Source: Phycisphaeraceae bacterium (GTDB lineage: Bacteria; Planctomycetota; Phycisphaerae; Phycisphaerales; UBA1924). From it: a stretch of 64,000 bases of DNA. The stretch is from positions 124,001 through 188,000 of the forward strand of contig CP054186.1 in the NCBI GenBank assembly GCA_015200025.1, read 5' to 3'. Of the stretch, positions 8,463 through 16,833 are shown piece after piece. Below the pieces are notes generated by a model. The model saw only the letters and a program-made list of their open reading frames with translations, was not told the origin of the DNA and made no database searches. The position numbers and the translations under genes are program-made. Position 1 is the stretch's first letter. Every line of letters starts with the position of its first letter.

Positions 8463-8715
8463 CGGAGGTCCTGACGTTCATCCCGGGCCGGCAGACCACC
8501 ATGCACGCCCTGACGCCGGGCACGCCGTCGACCTCCGCGCGGCACTCGTGGCACGCGCCCATGCCGCAGACCGCCGATCGCGGTTCGCCCGTGGTGGAGG
8601 CCCGGATCGTCCACACGCCCGCGTTGATCAGGGCGGCGGCGAGGCCCGTGCCCGGCGCGACCCGGGACGGTTCCCCGTTGATCGTGATCGTGAACTCCGC
8701 GGCGTCGTCAGGCAT
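8455..8715 (-). CDS. Small (2Fe-2S)-binding subunit of the same dehydrogenase
   Basis: This 86-residue plant-type ferredoxin-like protein has cysteines in SAVCGMGACHECRAEV and, later, RACMVVCRPG, the pattern expected for one [2Fe-2S] cluster in the gamma subunit. The N-terminal ITINGEPSRVAPGTGLAAAL matches the ubiquitin-like start of this fold. It overlaps the genes on both sides by eight bases, so the three dehydrogenase subunits are very probably made in fixed ratio. It should pass electrons from the flavin subunit. Confidence 0.87.
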   Translation of the reverse strand: MPDDAAEFTITINGEPSRVAPGTGLAAALINAGVWTIRASTTGEPRSAVCGMGACHECRAEVDGVPGVRACMVVCRPGMNVRTSDA

Positions 8716-9850
8716 CGGTCGGCCCCCCGCGCAGGAACCGCTCCGGGAGGTAGGGCGAAGGATCGATCGCCGGCGCGTGCCCGACGATATGGTGGGCGAT
8801 CAGCGCCGCCGTCCCGAGGCTCGTGGTAACGCCCAGCCCCTCGTGCCCGAACGCGAGGTACAGCCCGGGTGTTCGCGGGTCGGGCCCGATGACGGGCAGG
8901 TTGTCCGGCGTCGCGGGGCGGATGCCCGTCCAAACACGCAGGGCCTGGAGCGACGCGAGCGCCGGCATGAACCACACCGCCCGTTCGAGCATGGTTGACA
9001 CGATCGCGCGGTCCACGCGTGCGTCGCTGACGCCGGCCTGGCGGGACGAGCCGATGAGCACCTGCCCGGTCTCGCGGGGCTGGACGTTGAACGCGACGGA
9101 TTCGGCCGCGTCCCCGTGGGCCGAATCGGCGTAGCCGATCTCCATGATCTGGGCCGAGCAGAATCCCGGGGCCCGGTCGGTGATGACCAGATGGCCTTTT
9201 TTGGGCGTCATGGGGAGCCCCCGCGCCAGCCCGCCCGAGGCCGACCCGGCCGCCACCACCACCGCGCCCGCGGCCGCGTGCGATCCGTCGGTGAGTTCCA
9301 CGCCCCTGCCCGCCGCCGGGATGGACGCGACCCCCGCCGACCGTTCGACCCGAGCCCCCGACGCGCACGCCCGCTCGATCATCCACGCCGCCGCCGCCGG
9401 CGGGTAGACTACCGAATCGCCCATGACCATGAGCCCTCCGGCGAGGTCCCGGCGGAGGTTGGGTTCGAGCTGGGCGATCTCGGCGGGGCTGACCAGGCGG
9501 GACCCGACGCCGCTGGATTCGTAGAACGCGTGACGCCGGATCGCCGTGTGGAGGTCGTGGTCGTCCGCGGCGACCCAGAGCGTGCCCGTCGAACGCCTCG
9601 CGGCCCGCTCGGGCAGCGCCCCGCCGAGTTCATCCCAGAGCATTCGGGAATAGCCCGTCAGCACGAACTGGGCCTGGGAGTCGTCCATCAGTACGACGTG
9701 CCCCATGCCGGCGCCCGTGGTTCCCACTCCGATCACGCCGGGCTCGACGATCAGCGTCGACAGCCCGCTGCGTGACAGCGCGAGCGCGCAGGCCGCGCCG
9801 ACGATCCCCGCCCCCACCACGATCACGTCCGCCGTCCGACGATCCGTCAC
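8708..9850 (-). CDS. FAD-dependent D-amino-acid oxidase-family subunit (beta)
   Basis: This 380-residue DAO-family flavoprotein starts with VIVVGAGIVGAACALALSR (ADP-binding motif) and ends with the substrate/FAD contact segment RPATPDNLPVIGPDPRTPGLYLAFGHEGLG. In the operon it is the natural candidate for the catalytic subunit that oxidises cis-4-hydroxy-D-proline. GTG 9850 is chosen because GGAGG sits 6-10 bases upstream and the FAD motif starts soon after; a longer frame reaching 9943 would intrude into the epimerase gene. The 3' end overlaps the ferredoxin gene. Confidence 0.86.
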   Translation of the reverse strand: MTDRRTADVIVVGAGIVGAACALALSRSGLSTLIVEPGVIGVGTTGAGMGHVVLMDDSQAQFVLTGYSRMLWDELGGALPERAARRSTGTLWVAADDHDLHTAIRRHAFYESSGVGSRLVSPAEIAQLEPNLRRDLAGGLMVMGDSVVYPPAAAAWMIERACASGARVERSAGVASIPAAGRGVELTDGSHAAAGAVVVAAGSASGGLARGLPMTPKKGHLVITDRAPGFCSAQIMEIGYADSAHGDAAESVAFNVQPRETGQVLIGSSRQAGVSDARVDRAIVSTMLERAVWFMPALASLQALRVWTGIRPATPDNLPVIGPDPRTPGLYLAFGHEGLGVTTSLGTAALIAHHIVGHAPAIDPSPYLPERFLRGGPTDA

Positions 9851-9908
9851 GCTCGCCCTCCGTGGCCCGCAGGATACCGGCCCGCCCACAGCCACGCCGC
9901 CCGGCCCG

Positions 9909-10880
9909 TCACGGGATCCCGTGCCCGAAGGGATCACGCCCATCGATCAGGAGCGTCGATTCGGCGGTCACAAACGCCGACCCGGTGATGGTCGGGATCA
10001 CCGCCCCACCCGCCCCGCCCGCCCCGCCCGCCCCGCCCGTCTCTCTCACCCGACCTTCAAAGACACTCCCGATCACGCTCTCTTGACGCCACACACGATC
10101 GGGCGGAAGTTTGCCCTCGGCGTGCAGGCAGGCGAGCTTGGCGCTGGTTCCGGTGCCGCAGGGCGAGCGGTCGTACGCCCCGCCCGGGCAGAGGACGAAG
10201 TTTCGAGCGTCGTTCGCGGGATCGGCGGGGGGGCCGAAGAGCTCGACGTGGTCGATCTCGCTCCCGTCGTCGCCCGTGATGCCTCCTCGGGGCAACGCCG
10301 ATCTGACCGCCGACGCGAACGCCGTCAGCGGTTCGATCCGGCGCCGTTCGAGGGGGATCCCGCGGTGATCGGTGAGGAAGAACCAGTTCCCGCCGAAGGC
10401 CACGTCGCCGATCACCGTCCCGTACCCCGGGACGTCCACCCGGGCGCTCTCGCGTGACCGTCGCGAGGGGACGTTCTCGATCGAGACCCGCCCGCCCTCG
10501 CCCAGCTCGAACGCGACGTCGCCCGAGGGGGTTTCGACGGTGTGCCGCCCCGGGCCGACCCGCCCCAGGTGAGCCAGCGTCACGGCGAGCCCCATCGTCC
10601 CGTGCCCGCACCCGCGGAGGTACCCGACGTTGTTGAAGAAGATCACGCCGCACACGGCCCGCGCCGAAACCGGCGGCACGATCAGCGCCCCCACCACCGC
10701 GTCGTGCCCCCGCGGCTCGTTGACCACCGCGGATCGGAACGAGTCGAAGCGATCGCGGAAGACACCGACGCGGTCGGCGACCGGGCCGTACCCAAGGTCG
10801 GGTCCGCCGGAGATCACGATCCGCGTGGGCTCGCCCGCGGTGTGGGAATCGATGACGGCGACGCGTTGCACGGGGGACAT
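9909..10880 (-). CDS. Proline racemase family, probable 4-hydroxyproline epimerase
   Basis: The family interconverts L- and D-proline or trans-4-hydroxy-L-proline and cis-4-hydroxy-D-proline. The 323-residue protein has VIDSHTAGEPTRIV at the start, the first active-site cysteine in RGCGHGTMG and the second in DRSPCGTGTSAK. Having Cys at both positions fits an epimerase/racemase and not the dehydratase branch. A GGA-repeat low-complexity insert (four units) interrupts the C-terminal region. It is the first of five minus-strand genes; its stop is 58 bases before the next start. Substrate assignment relies on the operon context. Confidence 0.87.
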   Translation of the reverse strand: MSPVQRVAVIDSHTAGEPTRIVISGGPDLGYGPVADRVGVFRDRFDSFRSAVVNEPRGHDAVVGALIVPPVSARAVCGVIFFNNVGYLRGCGHGTMGLAVTLAHLGRVGPGRHTVETPSGDVAFELGEGGRVSIENVPSRRSRESARVDVPGYGTVIGDVAFGGNWFFLTDHRGIPLERRRIEPLTAFASAVRSALPRGGITGDDGSEIDHVELFGPPADPANDARNFVLCPGGAYDRSPCGTGTSAKLACLHAEGKLPPDRVWRQESVIGSVFEGRVRETGGAGGAGGAGGAVIPTITGSAFVTAESTLLIDGRDPFGHGIP

Positions 10881-11027
10881 TATGGGGCGGGGGGCGTGCC
10901 CGCCGGCGTCAAACCGGACGTGGCGCCCCCGCGCGACCGCCCCCGCCGTCAGGGACCGATCCCGCCGGGGCTCGCCCTGGGTGCAACAGGTGGCAAGTCC
11001 TTGGCGTAGGGGTATTTAGAAAGAGAG

Positions 11028-11049
11028 CGGACGGGGTGAGAGCCGTCCG
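11028..11049 (+). other. Short hairpin in the leader of the next gene
   Basis: CGGACGG (11028-11034) pairs with CCGTCCG (11043-11049) around an 8-base loop, 50 bases before the ATG at 11100. A weak promoter-like pair, GTGGCA and TATTTA spaced by 17, lies just upstream. Function unknown. Confidence 0.3.
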
Positions 11050-11099
11050 AGAGCCCGATGGCGTGGGCTCAATCAAGTACCCCAAGGAGGGGCCAAGAG

Positions 11100-11681
11100 A
11101 TGAAGATTCAGCATGCGATCGTCGGCGCGGTGTGCGTGGCCTGCCTCGCCGGGGCGGCCCGGGCGGACCTGGTCTTTGGGACCCCCTTTGTCATCGCCGA
11201 GAACAACACCACCGTCACCGCGACGTTCGTGACGGCCCGGGCGGACTGGACCGGGGCCCTTTACCTCGCCGACCCCGTCAACCCCGCCGCCCTGGGCTCG
11301 ATCCTCTTCAACAACAAGGCCGCCCTCCCGGGCGATACCCGGACCCTGGGCACCTTCAACGCCGGTCGCGAGCTGTGGTTCAACTACCGCGTGGTGACCG
11401 GCGTGCCGAACATCTGGCGCCAGCAGAACGCCGCCGACATCCTGCATTTCGGCGTCGAGCAGCACTCCGCGACGCTGTTCACCCTCCGCATCGAAGACAT
11501 GCCGATGTTCATGTCGGACCGCGACTACGACGACTGCGTCGTGCTCCTCTCGTTCTCCAAGGCACCCACCTTCGGCGGCGGGGGCGGGAAAGAGGACGAC
11601 GGCGGGGGCGTCCCCGCCCCGGGCGGCGCCCTGAGCCTCATGGCCGCCGGGCTCTTCACCGCGACCCGCCGCCGGCGCTGA
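11100..11681 (+). CDS. Exported protein with C-terminal PEP-CTERM-like sorting tail
   Basis: This is a 193-residue exported protein of unknown function. A signal peptide ends at ARA (residue ~22). The body contains a DRDYDDCVVLLSF segment that resembles the Ca-binding DUF4114 type. A Gly/Asp-rich linker follows. The tail VPAPGGALSLMAAG plus a run of arginines is a sorting signal of the PEP-CTERM kind (short Pro motif, hydrophobic span, basic end). AAGGAGG lies 10-17 bases before ATG 11100. An earlier in-frame start at 11058 would disrupt the signal peptide. The neighbour downstream is an ABC exporter in the same direction. Confidence 0.78.
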   Translation: MKIQHAIVGAVCVACLAGAARADLVFGTPFVIAENNTTVTATFVTARADWTGALYLADPVNPAALGSILFNNKAALPGDTRTLGTFNAGRELWFNYRVVTGVPNIWRQQNAADILHFGVEQHSATLFTLRIEDMPMFMSDRDYDDCVVLLSFSKAPTFGGGGGKEDDGGGVPAPGGALSLMAAGLFTATRRRR

Positions 11682-11735
11682 TCCACCCCCGCGTCCGCGA
11701 GGCCCCGGCACGCGGGCGGCACTACGCTCGGCGTG

Positions 11736-13706
11736 ATGTCGCCCCAGGGTCCGACCTCCTCCCGACGCAGCAGCCGATCCCGCTACGGCGAGTTCCGCGC
11801 CGGTGCGTCACCCCGGGCGTCGTCCGAGCCGGTGTCGGCGGACGGGAAGGCCCACTCGCGGGGTCGATCCTTCGGCGCCCTCGCCGCCGCGTTCTGGGGG
11901 ATGCTGCGCGGGCACCGCGTCGAGCTGGCCGCCTCGCTGGGGTCGCTGACGCTCGCCACGCTGATCGGGCTGGCGTTGCCCGCGTCGACGAAGATCGCCT
12001 TCGATTACGTCATCCTCGACACCCCGGGCCCCGCCGGGCTGCCCGATTGGGTCCCCGCTCGTGACGACCGCGTGGTGCTGTTGTGGCTCCTGGGCGGGTC
12101 GATGGTCGCCCTCGCCGGGCTCTCGGTCTCGGTGGGTCTCTGGGGACGCTGGCGGACGACACGGCTGACCAAGGTTCTGCAAGCGGGTTTGCGCCGCCGG
12201 GCCTTCGCCCACGCGGCCCGCCTCCCGCTCCACCGCGTCCACGCGCTCAAGAGCGGCGGGGTGGCGAGCCTGCTCCGCGACGACGCGGGCGCCGCCGCCG
12301 ACCTGCTCTTCAGCCTGATCTACAACCCCTGGCGGGCCGTGATCCAGCTGATCGGGACCCTGGCCGTGCTCGCGACGGTCGACTGGCGGATGTTGCTGGG
12401 CGGGCTGGCCGTGATCCCCGCGACGTGGCTGACACACCGGACCTGGATCAACCGCATCCGCCCGGTCTACCGCGCCATCAAGGCGACCCGCCAGGCGACC
12501 GACGCCCACGCCACCGAGGCTTTCGCCGGCGTCCGCGTCGTCCGCGGGTTCGCCCGCGAGCACGCCGAATCCCTCCGCTTCGGGCTGGCCAACCACCTCA
12601 TGGCCCGCCAGGAGATGCTCGCGTGGTGGCGTTCACGCGTCCTTGAGTTGGTCTGGGCGTTGCTGATCCCGTTGGCCTCGACCGCCGTGCTGGTGTACGG
12701 GGGCTCGCGCGTCATCGACGGGGCGCTGACCGTCGGCGACGTCATGATGTTCACGGCCTACGTCCTGATGCTGCTTGGCCCGATGGAGACCCTGACCAGC
12801 ACCGCGACCAGCGTGCAGACCAACCTCGCCGGGTTCGACCGCGTGCTCGACCTGCTGGCCGAGCCGCGCGAGTTCGAGGGCACGCCCTGGTCTCGCCGGG
12901 TCGCCCGGGAGACCGCCCGCGGTCGGATCGAGATCGAGCATGCGTGGTTCGCCTACCCGAACGCCGACCCGCGGGGCGCGACCCCGCAGGCCCCTCCGGT
13001 GTACGTGCTCGAAGACATCAGCCTCACGATCGAGCCCGGGACCACCGTCGCGCTCGTGGGCGCCAGCGGGAGCGGGAAGACCACCCTCTCGAACCTTGTC
13101 GCCCGCTTCCACGACCCCACGCGGGGCCGGGTCCTCTTCGACGGGGTTGATCTCCGCGAGATCGACCCGGCCTCGTACCGCTCGCTCCTGGGTATTGTCG
13201 AGCAGGACGTCTTCCTCTTCGACGGGACCATCGCGCAGAACATCGCCTACGGACGCCGCGGGGTCACCGAGGCGATGATCCGACGGGCCGCCGGCGACGC
13301 CAACGCCGACGAGTTCATCCGCGGGTTCAAGGACGGGTACGCGACCATGATCGGTGAACGCGGGGTGCGACTGAGCGGTGGGCAGAAGCAGCGTCTCGCC
13401 ATCGCCAGGGCCCTGCTCGCCGACCCCGTGGTCCTGATCCTCGACGAGGCCACCAGCAACCTCGACGCGGTCAGCGAATCACTGATCCAACGGAGCCTCG
13501 CGTCGCTCATGCGCGGGCGGACCTGCGTGGTCATCGCGCACCGACTGAGCACCATCCGGCACGCCGATCTGATCGTCGTGCTCGACCACGGGCGCGTCGT
13601 CCAGCGCGGGCGTCACGACGAACTCCTGGCCTCCGGGGGGCCTTACGCCGCCCTCCTCCGGGCGCAGGTCGAGCCCAGCGAGCCCGGACCCACCCCCGAG
13701 GGCTAG
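11736..13706 (+). CDS. ABC transporter, fused permease and ATPase (MsbA-type half-exporter)
   Basis: The ~656-residue half-transporter has an N-terminal cytoplasmic tail of ~50 residues, six membrane spans between ~60 and ~345 and a C-terminal nucleotide-binding domain. The latter shows GASGSGKTT (Walker A), SGGQKQRLAIARALL (signature), VVLILDEATS (Walker B) and IAHRLS (switch His). Exporters of this type move lipids, peptides or drugs as homodimers. The linker between NBD strands has an AFAYPNAD-type A-loop (HAWFAYPN). GTG at 11733 and ATG at 11736 are both possible starts. thiS follows by nine bases but is functionally unrelated. Confidence 0.9.
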   Translation: MSPQGPTSSRRSSRSRYGEFRAGASPRASSEPVSADGKAHSRGRSFGALAAAFWGMLRGHRVELAASLGSLTLATLIGLALPASTKIAFDYVILDTPGPAGLPDWVPARDDRVVLLWLLGGSMVALAGLSVSVGLWGRWRTTRLTKVLQAGLRRRAFAHAARLPLHRVHALKSGGVASLLRDDAGAAADLLFSLIYNPWRAVIQLIGTLAVLATVDWRMLLGGLAVIPATWLTHRTWINRIRPVYRAIKATRQATDAHATEAFAGVRVVRGFAREHAESLRFGLANHLMARQEMLAWWRSRVLELVWALLIPLASTAVLVYGGSRVIDGALTVGDVMMFTAYVLMLLGPMETLTSTATSVQTNLAGFDRVLDLLAEPREFEGTPWSRRVARETARGRIEIEHAWFAYPNADPRGATPQAPPVYVLEDISLTIEPGTTVALVGASGSGKTTLSNLVARFHDPTRGRVLFDGVDLREIDPASYRSLLGIVEQDVFLFDGTIAQNIAYGRRGVTEAMIRRAAGDANADEFIRGFKDGYATMIGERGVRLSGGQKQRLAIARALLADPVVLILDEATSNLDAVSESLIQRSLASLMRGRTCVVIAHRLSTIRHADLIVVLDHGRVVQRGRHDELLASGGPYAALLRAQVEPSEPGPTPEG

Positions 13707-13715
13707 GATCGCGCG

Positions 13716-13916
13716 ATGACGATCTACATCAACGGCGAGCCCCGCGACGTGCCCGAAGGCTCCACGGTGGCCGAGGTCATCCGACTCGCCGGGCTGACGG
13801 CGTCGCCCTGCGCGGCCGAGGTCAACCGGCGCATCGTCCCGTGGCGTGAACGTGACCACGCCGTCCTGGCCGAGGGTGACCGGATCGAGATCGTGTCCCT
13901 GATCGGTGGGGGCTGA
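13716..13916 (+). CDS. thiS: Sulfur carrier protein ThiS
   Basis: This 66-residue ubiquitin-fold protein has the N-terminal IYINGEPRDVPEGSTVAEV strand-helix and the terminal Gly-Gly (SLIGGG with three glycines). The C-terminal Gly is adenylated by ThiF and then carries sulfur as a thiocarboxylate for thiazole formation by ThiG. In most genomes thiS sits next to thiG; here thiG is at 43270, about 29 kb away. Confidence 0.92.
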   Translation: MTIYINGEPRDVPEGSTVAEVIRLAGLTASPCAAEVNRRIVPWRERDHAVLAEGDRIEIVSLIGGG

Positions 13917-14001
13917 GCCGAGGCCGCCGGTTCACGGGCGGGGTCGTTAACTCAAGGAGGACCGCGGGCCGGGAGATCGGCCTGCGCACGGTCAGAACGG
14001 G

Positions 14002-14142
14002 CTACTTGTCGGCGGTGTTGAGGGACCGCCCGACGCGACGCTTGCGGTTGATCATCTTCCGCCCGTTCTTGGTCTTCATCCGGGCGCGGAAGCCGAGCGC
14101 TCGCTTACGCTTGACTCGGCTGATGCGGTGCGGGTAATGCAT
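14002..14142 (-). CDS. rpmH: 50S ribosomal protein L34
   Basis: The 46-residue very basic protein contains the L34 core RKRALGFRARMKTKNGRKM and a C-terminal RRVGRSLNTADK that is longer than in E. coli. It binds the large subunit near the 23S rRNA core. ATG 14142 gives the family start; the longer frame to 14364 covers the leader. A sigma-70 promoter lies ~60 bases upstream. No rnpA gene follows, whereas rpmH-rnpA pairs are usual in bacteria. Confidence 0.95.
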   Translation of the reverse strand: MHYPHRISRVKRKRALGFRARMKTKNGRKMINRKRRVGRSLNTADK

Positions 14143-14518
14143 GGCGTGTCTTTCTGTCTGGATCGGCTGCCCACGGGGCGCGTCGGTTCGACCGCCCGAT
14201 GGGCTATGATGATAGGCCCAGCCCCCGCGATTGCCAACTCCGCGGGCGATTCCGTACACAAGACAAACATTCACGTCCCGCGACCGATGACTCTTGGCCC
14301 CGCCTCGAGCAACCGATATGCTGGACGTGCCCCGGGTGCGTGACCCCGGCACCGTTGGGCGCACTTGCTCGCCGGCCGTCGCGAGAGCACCCCTCCCGGG
14401 AATCTCCGACGACCGCCAAGCGTTTGCGGCCGACTCCCTCCCCCCACCCCTTCACCCGGTCGGGCGGGGATCCAAGGCCCCTGCGGCCCCGCGCCGCGTG
14501 GAGCCGGGTCGGTCCGAT
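14143..14518. other. Divergent intergenic region rpmH / rnc
   Basis: These 376 bases hold the rpmH leader and its promoter (14209-14237). The remaining part up to the rnc start is GC-rich, has no recognisable gene, and shows no clear promoter for rnc. Confidence 0.5.
14209..14237 (-). promoter_or_regulatory. Sigma-70-type promoter for rpmH
   Basis: On the minus strand TTGGCA (14237-14232) and TATCAT (14214-14209) are separated by exactly 17 bases. Transcription would start near 14202, leaving a leader of about 60 bases before the rpmH ATG. Confidence 0.65.
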
Positions 14519-15295
14519 ATGGACGAACGCCTTCGAGATCACGTCGAATCGGCCCTGGGGCACCGCTTCCGCGACCCCGCGCTTCTGGAGCGTGCCCTGA
14601 CCCACGCCTCGCTGGCCGCCGAGCGCGCCGAGAGCAACGAGCGGATGGAGTTTCTCGGCGACGCGGTCCTCGGGCTGGTGGTGTGCGAATCGGTCTACAC
14701 CCGCTACCCCAGGCTCCTCGAAGGCGAGATGACCAAGATCAAATCGCTCGTGGTCTCGAGGCATTGCTGCGCCCGGGTCGCCAAGGACCTGGGCCTCGAC
14801 GCGGCTCTCGCCACCGGCAAGGGCATGCAGGCCGCGGGCGAGGTCCCCATGTCCCTCGCCGCCGCCGCGATCGAGTCGGTGATCGCCGCCGTCTATCTCG
14901 ACGGCGGGTTCGAGGCCGCCGGGCGCCTCATCCGGCGGTGGTTCGACCCGATGATCGACGAGGCGGCATCGAGCGGGCACCAGAAGAACTTCAAGTCTTT
15001 CCTTCAGCAATACGCCCAGCAGAGCGGGAACCACCCGCCGGCCTACCGAGTCCTCGACGAGCAAGGGCCCGACCACGCCAAGTGCTTCAAGGTGGCCGTC
15101 GAGATGGGTTCACGCCGTTTCCCCGCGTGCTGGGGTCAGGCCAAGAAGGCCGCCGAGCAGGAGGCGGCCCTCGCCGCCCTCCGGGAGCTGGGCGTCCTGG
15201 GCACCGACGGCGAAGTCCGCCTGGACCCCGAGCGGACGAACGGCGCTCCGCCGCACACCGAAAGCCCCGCCCGGCACGCCCCGCAGGACGTCTGA
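14519..15295 (+). CDS. rnc: Ribonuclease III
   Basis: The 258-residue double-stranded RNA endonuclease processes rRNA and regulatory RNA duplexes. The catalytic domain carries the signature NERMEFLGDAVLG at 40-52 with the acidic metal-binding residues, and the second acidic cluster IESVIAAVYLDGGF. A C-terminal dsRNA-binding domain (~155-222) reads YRVLDEQGPDHAKCFKVAV then KKAAEQEAALAAL. About 35 extra residues trail the domain. ATG 14519 matches the family start (MDERLRDHVESALGHRF). Confidence 0.93.
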   Translation: MDERLRDHVESALGHRFRDPALLERALTHASLAAERAESNERMEFLGDAVLGLVVCESVYTRYPRLLEGEMTKIKSLVVSRHCCARVAKDLGLDAALATGKGMQAAGEVPMSLAAAAIESVIAAVYLDGGFEAAGRLIRRWFDPMIDEAASSGHQKNFKSFLQQYAQQSGNHPPAYRVLDEQGPDHAKCFKVAVEMGSRRFPACWGQAKKAAEQEAALAALRELGVLGTDGEVRLDPERTNGAPPHTESPARHAPQDV

Positions 15296-15305
15296 ATCTC
15301 GCGCC

Positions 15306-16784
15306 TCACCGGACGATCAGGTCGACCACGACGGGGTCGTGATCGCTCGCGTCGCTGTCGACCCGCGAGACGCCGAGCCTCGCCAGCGACGCGTCGCTCA
15401 GGATCGTCGTGTCGAGCACGAACGACCTCACCACGCTCGACCTTGCCCCCGAGTGGAGGACAAAGTCGAGCCGGCTCGGGGAGAACTCCGAATCCCACTT
15501 CCGCCAGGTCGTCATGGTCCGGCACCCCAGCACCCCGGGCTGCACCACGTCAAGGTCCGATCCGTCCGCGTCGAGCCCCGCCCGCAGGAGGTCCAGCGGT
15601 CGCCGCGTGCCCACCAGATTGAGATCGCCCGAGATCACGCGCACCCCGGTGCCGCCCCAGGCCTCGCCCAGCCTCGCGTTGATCAGCCTCGCCTCGGCCT
15701 GACGCGTCGACTCTTCCCGCCCCGACGCGCTCCCGCAGCATTTGAGGTGCACGGAGGCGAAGGCCACGGGGCCCGAGGGCGTGTCCACGACCGCCGCCGC
15801 CACCCGCGAGACATGGTCGCGCGACCCGTCCGCGCGGCCGCCGCCATCGACGCGGATCTCGGGCAACTCCACGGGGGTCAGCGGGAACCGCGAGACCACG
15901 CCCACGCCCGAGGGGAGTTTGTGCGCCGACCACACCGGTCCGGCGGGCAGGTACGCCGTAAACCACCCCGCCAGGTCCACCGCCGACCCCTCGTCCCACT
16001 CCTGCACCAGCACCACGTCGGCCTCGAGGAGCGAAAGCACCCTGGCGAACGGCTGAGGGTTGGTCAGGGGCGACGACCGTTCAACGTTCCACGAGACCAC
16101 GCGCACCGCCTCGCGTGCCCGCGCGGGGACCAACGCCTCGACCCGAGCGACCTCCGCCGGCGCGGGGACCTCGAACGCGTACGGGTCCGCCCAGGCGTCT
16201 GGCTTCCCGTCGGCGTTGAGCATCAGCGCCGTCACCGCGTTCCTCCGGCTCGCCGCGTCCAGCCCGGGCAGGTCCGCCAGGACCGACCGCGTGATCCGAC
16301 CCTCGTACCACTCCGAGGCGTACGTCGGCGCGACCGTCAGCCGCGACTCGACCGTCGCGATCGAGCGTCGCGAGCCGTCGGGCGAGAGCGCGAACACCGC
16401 CGCCCCTCGCCCCTTCTCGCGGGGTGAGAAATGCACCTCGAGGTCCGCCCCGAATCCCCGCAGCCCGTCGAGGTCGCGCACGAAGCCCGTCGCGCCGCTC
16501 GCGTCCGCGTCCACCGCGAGGATCACCGTCCGCGGCGAGGCCTGGATCGCTTCGGGCGGGCCGCCCATCGCGATCGGATCGACCTTGAACCGAAAGTAGA
16601 GGTACTCCGCGTCCGCCCAGGCCGCCGCGTCGCCGCTCCACTCGCCGACGTCGCCGTCCAAGACGATCCCCGCGCCCGCCGACCCGCCGCCCGGGATGGC
16701 GCACGCGCCCAGGAACAAGGAGACGATGGCCGCGGTCGCCGCCGGGAGCCACCGCCCGGGGTGGACGTGCATTGGTGCGTTCAT
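15306..16784 (-). CDS. Lipoprotein with CBM9-like domain and endonuclease/exonuclease/phosphatase domain
   Basis: The 492-residue product has a lipoprotein signal with lipobox LGAC. Residues ~45-215 look like a DOMON/CBM9-type beta-sandwich (IVLDGDVGEWSGDAAAW at the start), typical of ligand-binding modules that open with a GxxDxxW motif. The C-terminal ~260 residues belong to the EEP hydrolase family: VVSWNVER, VVLVQEWDEG, ISGDLNL and the final SDASDHDPVVVDL with the catalytic Asp/His. Substrates of EEP proteins range from DNA to phospholipids, so the reaction is not settled. Its location outside the inner membrane suggests extracellular nucleic acid or lipid turnover. Confidence 0.8.
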   Translation of the reverse strand: MNAPMHVHPGRWLPAATAAIVSLFLGACAIPGGGSAGAGIVLDGDVGEWSGDAAAWADAEYLYFRFKVDPIAMGGPPEAIQASPRTVILAVDADASGATGFVRDLDGLRGFGADLEVHFSPREKGRGAAVFALSPDGSRRSIATVESRLTVAPTYASEWYEGRITRSVLADLPGLDAASRRNAVTALMLNADGKPDAWADPYAFEVPAPAEVARVEALVPARAREAVRVVSWNVERSSPLTNPQPFARVLSLLEADVVLVQEWDEGSAVDLAGWFTAYLPAGPVWSAHKLPSGVGVVSRFPLTPVELPEIRVDGGGRADGSRDHVSRVAAAVVDTPSGPVAFASVHLKCCGSASGREESTRQAEARLINARLGEAWGGTGVRVISGDLNLVGTRRPLDLLRAGLDADGSDLDVVQPGVLGCRTMTTWRKWDSEFSPSRLDFVLHSGARSSVVRSFVLDTTILSDASLARLGVSRVDSDASDHDPVVVDLIVR

Positions 16785-16833
16785 GCCCGGAGTATCGCCG
16801 CCCCGTGCCGCTTTGGCAACCCGCCCCGCGTCC

